In this document: piece by piece, positions 58,788 to 64,000 of the stretch
Position numbering within the stretch: position 1 is the first letter of the stretch
How the letters are laid out: each line of letters starts with the position of its first letter
Origin: Hydra vulgaris
Lineage: Eukaryota; Cnidaria; Hydrozoa; Anthoathecata; Hydridae
Direction: 5' to 3'
Assembly: GCF_038396675.1 (NCBI RefSeq)
Contig: NC_088934.1
Location: forward strand, 206,001 to 270,000
DNA length: 64,000 nucleotides
The notes under the pieces: model-generated
What the model was told of the DNA's origin: nothing
Database searches by the model: none
The model's input: the letters and a program-made list of their open reading frames with translations, nothing else
Position numbers and translations under genes: made by a program

Positions 58788-59051
58788 ATGGATAAAACCG
58801 CATTACTCAACTTGATAGTCTCGTATGGAAATGCTCATCCCGTTAAAAAAAGGCTAATACCCAGAAAGAAGTATATGGAATTGATTTTTTTTTTGATTTA
58901 TTTATTTTGCCGTTTAATAACTTTTACAATTTACAAGGTTTATAAATTAAAAAAAACTGGCGGGGCAAGTAGAAGACATTATTTTGTCTTATCACCGACC
59001 CCCGATCGTTACAAGCTATTTATTAAAAATTATAAATTTAAAAATAAATAA
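58788..59051 (+). pseudogene. N-terminal piece of the 58.4-kb element's protein
   Basis: The frame starts MDKTALLNLIVSYGNAHPVK, followed by RLIPRKKYMELIFF and, after a hydrophobic stretch, KKTGGASRRHYFVLSPTPDR. It begins about 380 bp inside the left tip, where a transposon gene would start. It stops before the nested LINE. No family motif is recognised; part of the frame may be accidental. Confidence 0.4.
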
Positions 59052-59519
59052 CAATTAGTTTAAGAAATACTTCAAGAACAATATTCATGTTAAGAGTAAT
59101 AATCAAGTAAACAAGAAAAACTGAAAGAAAAGTAAAAAAGAAAAACAAAAAAAAAAATTAATTAATTAAAGAGCACGTATTTTCAAGAACCACACTATAT
59201 ACGTATATTATACAAAGTATTTGTTGAAGAATATGAAAATAAAATTTATAACAATTTGTATTAAAGTAATATTTGAATAAATAACAAAAAATTCAAAATG
59301 AAAGAGTACTTAATTTAAAAAAACCGTTTTATGTATGTATATTTTTAACTAATTTAATTAAAAGTAAAATAAATAACAACTCATTAATAGTTAAGTAAAA
59401 TGTTAAAAAACTAAGATTTCACCAATAACTTTTAAGATTAGAGGAAACACCATAACTCAAATAATGAAAAAACTAACAAACAAAAATTGATAAATTGATA
59501 AATTCTGATACATATTTTA

Positions 59520-60970
59520 TATAATTGAATTTTAGTTTAAAAGAGGCATTTAAAATCGGTTATATTAAAATCCATAAGTAATAACACCTGTTTCGATTCT
59601 TTTTTAAACTGATGTATACTAACTTTTTCCGTATTTGCAATATTAGGAAACTTTTTCCACAAATAGGGTCCACGATATTGAATTGAATATGTAATTTGTT
59701 TTGAATTATATTTAGGGAAAATGTAGTTATTATTTGAAAATTTTGTCGGATATTTATGCTCTACTTTTTCAAAATAGGACTGAAATATTTTAGAAGATAG
59801 TCCCATTTTTGTTTTATACATAAACATTAAAACTTGATGTAAGTTTATTTTAAAAACATTTAATGCGCCCAGTATACGCAGAAGAGGCTCGCATGGTACA
59901 ATTTTATCAGCTCCAAATAATATTCTGCAGGCATGTTTTTGTTTACTGTACAATTTTTTTTAATTTTGAATGATTTGTACTTGCCCATGCAATATTACAA
60001 TAAATCAAATGACAATGAATGAAAGAAAAATATAAACTTTTTAAAGATTTATTATTTAGAAATGGTTTAGCCCTATATTAACCCTAACCCTAACCCTGAT
60101 GGATAGTACTTTTTTTGATTTGCGGCATGGTAGATATATCATGGCAATATTTTTTGATAACTTTTTCTCAATGCTTTTTATATGATCACTCCAACGTAAA
60201 TGTTCATCTAATATTATGCCCAAAAAGTTAACTGAAGTTTCTCTTTTAATGTTAGCGTTATTGATTATTAGATTTGGGAGTTTAATGGGAATATTTTCTA
60301 ATTTATTTACTTTATGAAATTAAATAAATTTGGTTTTCTCCACATTTAGAGACAGTTTATTACTTATATACCATTCATTAACCTTACCCAACTCTTCGTT
60401 AGCTGTTTCAAAAAGTGTTTTAATATCTCTGTGAGAATAAAAAAGATTGGAGTCATCTGCAAAAAAAAAACAGTTTTAGAAGTGTGTTGCTAGATTTAAA
60501 TCATTTATATATACTAAGAATAATAAGGGTCCTAAAATAGAGCCCTGGGGGACACCAAAAGTTACAGCATATGGAATTGTTTGTTTTTGCGCATATTAGA
60601 TGAATTGCATTCTATTGGTCAAATAGCTTTTGAACCAAAGTAAGGTATTATTTTTTACTCCATAATATTCAAGTTTTTTTATTTGTATGTTATGGTTTAC
60701 AGTATCAAAAGCCTTTGACAGATCAATGAAAACTCCTAATGTAAAGTAGTTAGTACTAAATGCGTTTGTTATTTGATTGACAATCACTGCATGTTGAGTG
60801 GAACATTTTTTCTTAAAACCTAACTGTTTTGAGTACAACATATTGTTTTCTGATAAATAATTAAATAGCCTGTTGTACATTATTCTTTCTATCAATTTTG
60901 AGAAACACGGTAATATAGATATAGGTCTATAATTAGAAATAATAGAGTCATCGCCAGTCTTATTTTTTGG
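59520..60970 (-). pseudogene. Nested minus-strand LINE ORF2 (RT to C-terminus)
   Basis: From high coordinate: [20 protein letters not shown] (60892), [17 protein letters not shown] (about 60740), a VPQGSILGPLLF-type box (about 60555-60530), the F.ADD region (about 60455-60440), DEHLRWSDHIKSIEKKLSKN (about 60205-60150), then a telomere-like tract at 60079-60098, SKQKHACRILFGADK (about 59950) and NYIFPKYNSKQITYSIQYRG. It is CR1/L2-like with a few frameshifts. It lies wholly within the TIR element 58407-61440. Confidence 0.82.
60079..60098 (-). repeat. Interstitial telomere-like tract in nested LINE
   Basis: TTAACCCTAACCCTAACCCT interrupts the ORF2 C-terminal domain after KNIAMIY. It is accompanied by about 35 bases of unmatched filler (about 60099-60135) before the LINE resumes. 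Confidence 0.85.
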
Positions 60971-60979
60971 CAGTTATCA

Positions 60980-61160
60980 CCTTGCAGAAGAGTACGGAAG
61001 CTGCTGAATGGTTAGATTAAAATGAAGTTGACGCCACGAATTTGATTGTACCTCAAGAATACGATATCCTTTTAGAGCGCGGAGAGCATTCACTACCTAT
61101 TGTTTCAATCGATGATCACTTCAACAACCCATGGGAAGATAATATTAAAGATATATAATA
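60980..61160 (+). pseudogene. C-terminal exon-like piece of the 58.4-kb element's protein
   Basis: After a GCAG acceptor-like site, the frame reads KSTEAAEWLD, a stop, NEVDATNLIVPQEYDILLER and IVSIDDHFNNPWEDNIKDI, then TAA at about 61156. It is an acidic C-terminus. It lies between the nested LINE and the right tip, so it probably ends the element's own gene. The family is not recognised. Confidence 0.4.
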
Positions 61161-61443
61161 CTATTTGCATAGTTGATTATTTAATGAGATATCGACTATT
61201 ATATAATATAATTTGATGAGATCTACTATTATATAAATGTATAATTATCTAATAGTATAATTTAATCAGATAAAAAATCTATGGTTTTTAAGCATTTTAA
61301 TTGTTTTTTAAGGGAGAAGTACACAAAAACTGACATCATAAATAACGGGGGGTTGGCCAAAAATTGACAGAGTTTGACAAAGGGAAGAGAAGGAGTCGAA
61401 AAATTGAGAAAAAACAGTGACATCATTTATGGATGACCCCTTT

Positions 61444-61670
61444 TGATGAACAAAAAGTTACTTTAGGTGTCTTTATTGATCTAAGCAAAGCGTTACCGTA
61501 GATTATAATATTCTGCTATATAAACTTAAAACTTATGGTATCATAAACTCTAACTTAGATTGGTTTAAGAGTTATTTGAAGAATAGAAATCAATGGATTT
61601 TATATGATGGCGAAAAAACAGATTTAATAACAATTAACTGCGGAGTCCCCCAAGGATCAATATTATTTAT
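61444..61670 (+). pseudogene. LINE RT continuation after the TIR element
   Basis: It resumes the frame cut at 58406 with [16 protein letters not shown], and after breaks reaches CGVPQGSI, where LINE homology stops (expected LGPLL) at about 61670. The downstream sequence is unrelated, so the LINE was cut by another event at this point. Confidence 0.8.
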
Positions 61671-61906
61671 AAGAACCGCTTTTATTCTCATTTTTCACTT
61701 AACAACATTGGTTTGCAATACAAGACTGTTTGTAACCCACAGCTAGCTAAATAAGTTGCCTTACATAGTATAAGTCGCATTGGACTCGCTTTTGAGCGAA
61801 TAATACGCCATCGCCGTGTTCAGCGTGACGCAACTTAAACTTCGTTGCTTTTTGTACGTTCTCATATACTGCCTTCAGTCAAACAATTTAGCTAGATAAC
61901 CTGAAA

Positions 61907-62032
61907 TGTCAAACGCTGTATTGAATGTAACAAAAGTAGATTCAAACGGAATGGTACCATACCATTTATTTGAATTAACTCATCCAACGAAACAAACATG
62001 CTTAACGAAGAAAATGGGTTTTAAACTATAAC
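61907..62032 (+). CDS. Short unknown frame
   Basis: A 41-codon frame: MSNAVLNVTKVDSNGMVPYH, LFELTHPTKQTCLTKKMGFK, then Leu and TAA. The codon use and residue mix look like real coding sequence, not AT noise. It sits in a locally GC-richer block (about 61740-62030) downstream of the broken LINE. No family is recognised; it could be a fragment of a virus-like or transposon protein. Confidence 0.35.
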
Positions 62033-62219
62033 ACAAATAATGGATTTTAGTCAGGCTCCCAATAGCTTTTAGGCATAGATTTTATATCTTTATGCGACCA
62101 ACATTCATCAGGGTGCGCTCAAAAGCTTGAAAACACAGATTTTCAAGCTTTTGACCGCATTTCTATATCTTGGACAGCCGGCACCGGTTCAGTAGACGTA
62201 CTTGCATAACCTGTCATTG

Positions 62220-62740
62220 ACGCTGTCGCTTAGTTCGAGCAAGGACGTTTCTATAATGTCACTTACTAAAGGCACAAAGGAAAAGGAAAAAATGAGTGTG
62301 AATTGAAAGTTTTTTGCTTCTGCTTTTGTTGCAATAGGTGAAAGCATTTTTGCACACGTAAAAATTAAGGCGTTAAATTTTTTTGTACCTTTAAAAAATA
62401 CACACGTAAAAAGTTTTTTGTACCTGTAAAAAAAAGCAGACAAAAAAGCCTTCGATTACTTGGGGGAGCCCCTTCTTTTGTAAAAAAATATAAAAATCCA
62501 GGTGAAAAGTCTTTGATCACTAAAGGGTGCCTGTCTAACGATGTTGCTTACTAAAAAGGCGCAAAGAAAAAGTAAAAAATGAGTGTGGCGTAAAAAGAAT
62601 TTTGTACCTGTGAAAAATGCAAGCGTGAAAAGTTTTCGGAACCCGTGAAAAATGTGGGCGTAAAAAGGTTTTTGAGGCTTTTTTGAGCTTCGCGACCCAG
62701 TAAGGAAAATGGGGGAAAAAAGGCCTTCGTTCACCGTGGA
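62220..62740. repeat. Diverged tandem repeat, two units of about 290 bp
   Basis: The unit at 62254 ('gtcacttactaaaggcacaa', then AAAAAATGAGTGTG and GTGAAAA/GTAAAAA words) is repeated from about 62538 ('ttgcttactaaaaaggcgca', AAAAAATGAGTGTGGCG). Within units, a sub-repeat built on CGTAAAAAGTTTTTTGTACC recurs several times. Open frames on the minus strand across it are by-products. Confidence 0.7.
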
Positions 62741-62744
62741 AGAG

Positions 62745-63230
62745 TGCCCAATAGTCTTAAAGAACAGAACAATAATAAATTAGTAAAGACATCTAATTTA
62801 GTAAAGATATCTAATTTCTTTTACACAACAACTTGTTTCATCATCAGTAGGTTTTTAAGGGACAGGGGCGAAGCCAGCATTTTTTAAACTTTGATTTGCT
62901 AACTTCCAGTCATGGAGCAAACTCCAAACATTTATTTATTTTTTTCTTTGTAATTTGTTCTCCTGAATAATATGAACAAGGTAAATTTACAATGAATATA
63001 TTACTGGTAGGACTTCCAGAAGATTTTCAGATGTTAAGCAAGTTTTAACATAATATTTTATAATATAGGTAAATAACATTCTCAATATTGAATAGTATTA
63101 TAATATAAAGTATTTAATATATGTTGTATAAATTATATTCTTTATACAGTAAACGAAAATAATGTATTAAGTCATATTAACTTGAAATACTAAAAATAGA
63201 TGAATAAATTTTGTGGTGAAAATATTATTT
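62745..63230. other. Unassigned AT-rich stretch
   Basis: The segment around 62870-62945 shares 'gagcaaactccaaacattt' and neighbouring words with 14530-14590, so it holds a small dispersed repeat. Nothing else is recognised. Confidence 0.45.
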
Positions 63231-64000
63231 CTTTTAATTTCTTTTTAAAGGAAGAAAAAGACCACTTGAAAGAAAAATCAAAGTTAGGTAATACTATTTT
63301 ATTCCTGAGAAATGGACCACGTTAAGAAATACAAAACTGGTCAATTTTTGTTTTGCAAAATGGCTCTTAAATTGTTTTACTACAACGAAGTTCATATTTG
63401 TTTTTGGGTTTCAAATTATAGAGATTTATAAATACACAAGGAGATTCTTTACATTTAAACATAAGACATAAAATATTAAAATTATTTAGTTCGTATATAT
63501 TTAAAACTTTCATTTCTATAAGAAGTGGCGTTGAGCTTGAAAAACGATTTGCAAAAGTAATTATGCGAGCTGCGTGTTTCTGAAGCCGATAGAGAGATTT
63601 AAGTTTGGTTTTGTGAGCGCTTCCTTATATAATATTAGCATAGTTTATATGGCAATGAATAAATGAATAATATAGTTGAGTTAGTTGGTGTTTATTTAGT
63701 ATATATTTAGCTTTAAATAGAATACCAATGCTTTTAGCAACTTTCTTTGAAATATTATCAATTTGTTGATTCCAAGATAAGTTTTCGTCTATCATGACTC
63801 CTAAGAATTTTGTAACTTTTTCTCATTTTATGATTGTATTGTTAATTAATAAGTTAATAAGTCAGGCAAGATATTTTGGATTCTCTTTTTTTTAGAGGTT
63901 GGATAAAGTAGTAAAAATTTTGTTTTATCCGTATTCAAAGACAATTTATTTTTTCTAAACCAATATGATATTCTTTTTAGTTCATTATTCATTTTATTAA
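63230..64000 (-). pseudogene. Minus-strand LINE ORF2 C-terminus, runs off the window
   Basis: From high coordinate: VTKFLGVMIDENLSWNQQID (about 63822-63760), AKSIGILFKAKYILNKHQLT, YYSFIHCHINYANI (about 63675-63640), ARIITFANRFSSSTPLLIEM and LNNFNILCLMFKCKESPC (about 63485-63440). This is the CR1/L2 post-RT domain and resembles the piece at 13770-15590. The RT core lies beyond the right edge. Confidence 0.82.

Larger units (their letters stand above)
58407..61440 (+). mobile_element. 3.0-kb TIR element with 3-bp TSD, contains a LINE
   Basis: The tips are GGGGTCATCCATAAATGACG (58407) and its complement with one mismatch (ending 61440). The flanks are TTT on both sides (58404-58406, 61441-61443). 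Removing the element and one TTT restores the LINE codons (IA|FDEQKVTLG). A 3-bp duplication suggests a PIF/Harbinger-like superfamily, but no diagnostic transposase is visible and the assignment stays open. Remaining own coding pieces are 58788-59051 and about 60980-61160. The middle is filled by a minus-strand LINE. Confidence 0.85.

Noticed and set aside
62189-62734. Two minus-strand frames of 84 and 92 codons
   Set aside because: They lie across a diverged tandem repeat, and the Phe/Lys-rich text comes from the repeat unit, not from a conserved protein.

Overview
The window looks like repeat-dense intergenic DNA of an animal, most likely a cnidarian of the Hydra type. It is very AT-rich, full of (TA)n runs, carries TTAGGG-type telomeric motifs, and is packed with decayed transposons: CR1/L2-like LINEs, EnSpm/CACTA-like, P/THAP9-like, hAT-like and Tc1/mariner elements and a tRNA-derived SINE. 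I see no intact host gene, no rRNA and no CRISPR. Reading frames come as splintered transposon pieces, and the few unassigned ones may also belong to mobile elements. The organism assignment is inference from composition and repeat types.

Layout. 0-8 kb: a decayed P/THAP9-like transposase (minus), a complete but mutated Tc1/mariner element (3683-4947), small EnSpm-like debris and one orphan exon. 8-12 kb: a 2.9-kb transposon here called X, followed by 0.96 kb of a second element (B) and ending in telomeric repeats. 12-15.6 kb: minus-strand LINE pieces. 15.9-29.6 kb: a plus-strand LINE split by a 9.9-kb EnSpm-like element (19111-29008). That element carries a transposase gene and a DUF4806-like gene, and is itself split by a 4.2-kb non-autonomous relative (A, 24544-28742). 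29.6-34.7 kb: LINE pieces around a second P/THAP9-like pseudogene. 34.9-41 kb: hAT-type and mariner-type MITEs, a SINE and a LINE 3' piece. 41.5-53.4 kb: an unrecognised set of small frames, mostly minus strand. One of these is split by element B (41690-48546), which contains a second, near-identical copy of X in the opposite orientation. 53.9-61.7 kb: LINE fragments, one of them split by a 3.0-kb terminal-inverted-repeat element (58407-61440) that in turn contains another LINE. 61.7-64 kb: unassigned frames, a diverged tandem repeat and a LINE 3' piece.

The two main themes are nesting that can be resolved almost to the base, and short telomere-like tracts lying inside or at the ends of broken mobile elements. 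Target duplications support the nesting: 2 bp for the EnSpm-like families, 3 bp for the 58.4-kb element, 8 bp for two hAT MITEs, TA for mariner types. Five telomere-like tracts occur in 64 kb, and each marks a breakpoint or interrupts a transposon. Chromosome-break repair involving telomeric DNA is the simplest reading, but that is inference. The two X copies share the same premature stop and the same frameshift, so they descend from one already defective copy.
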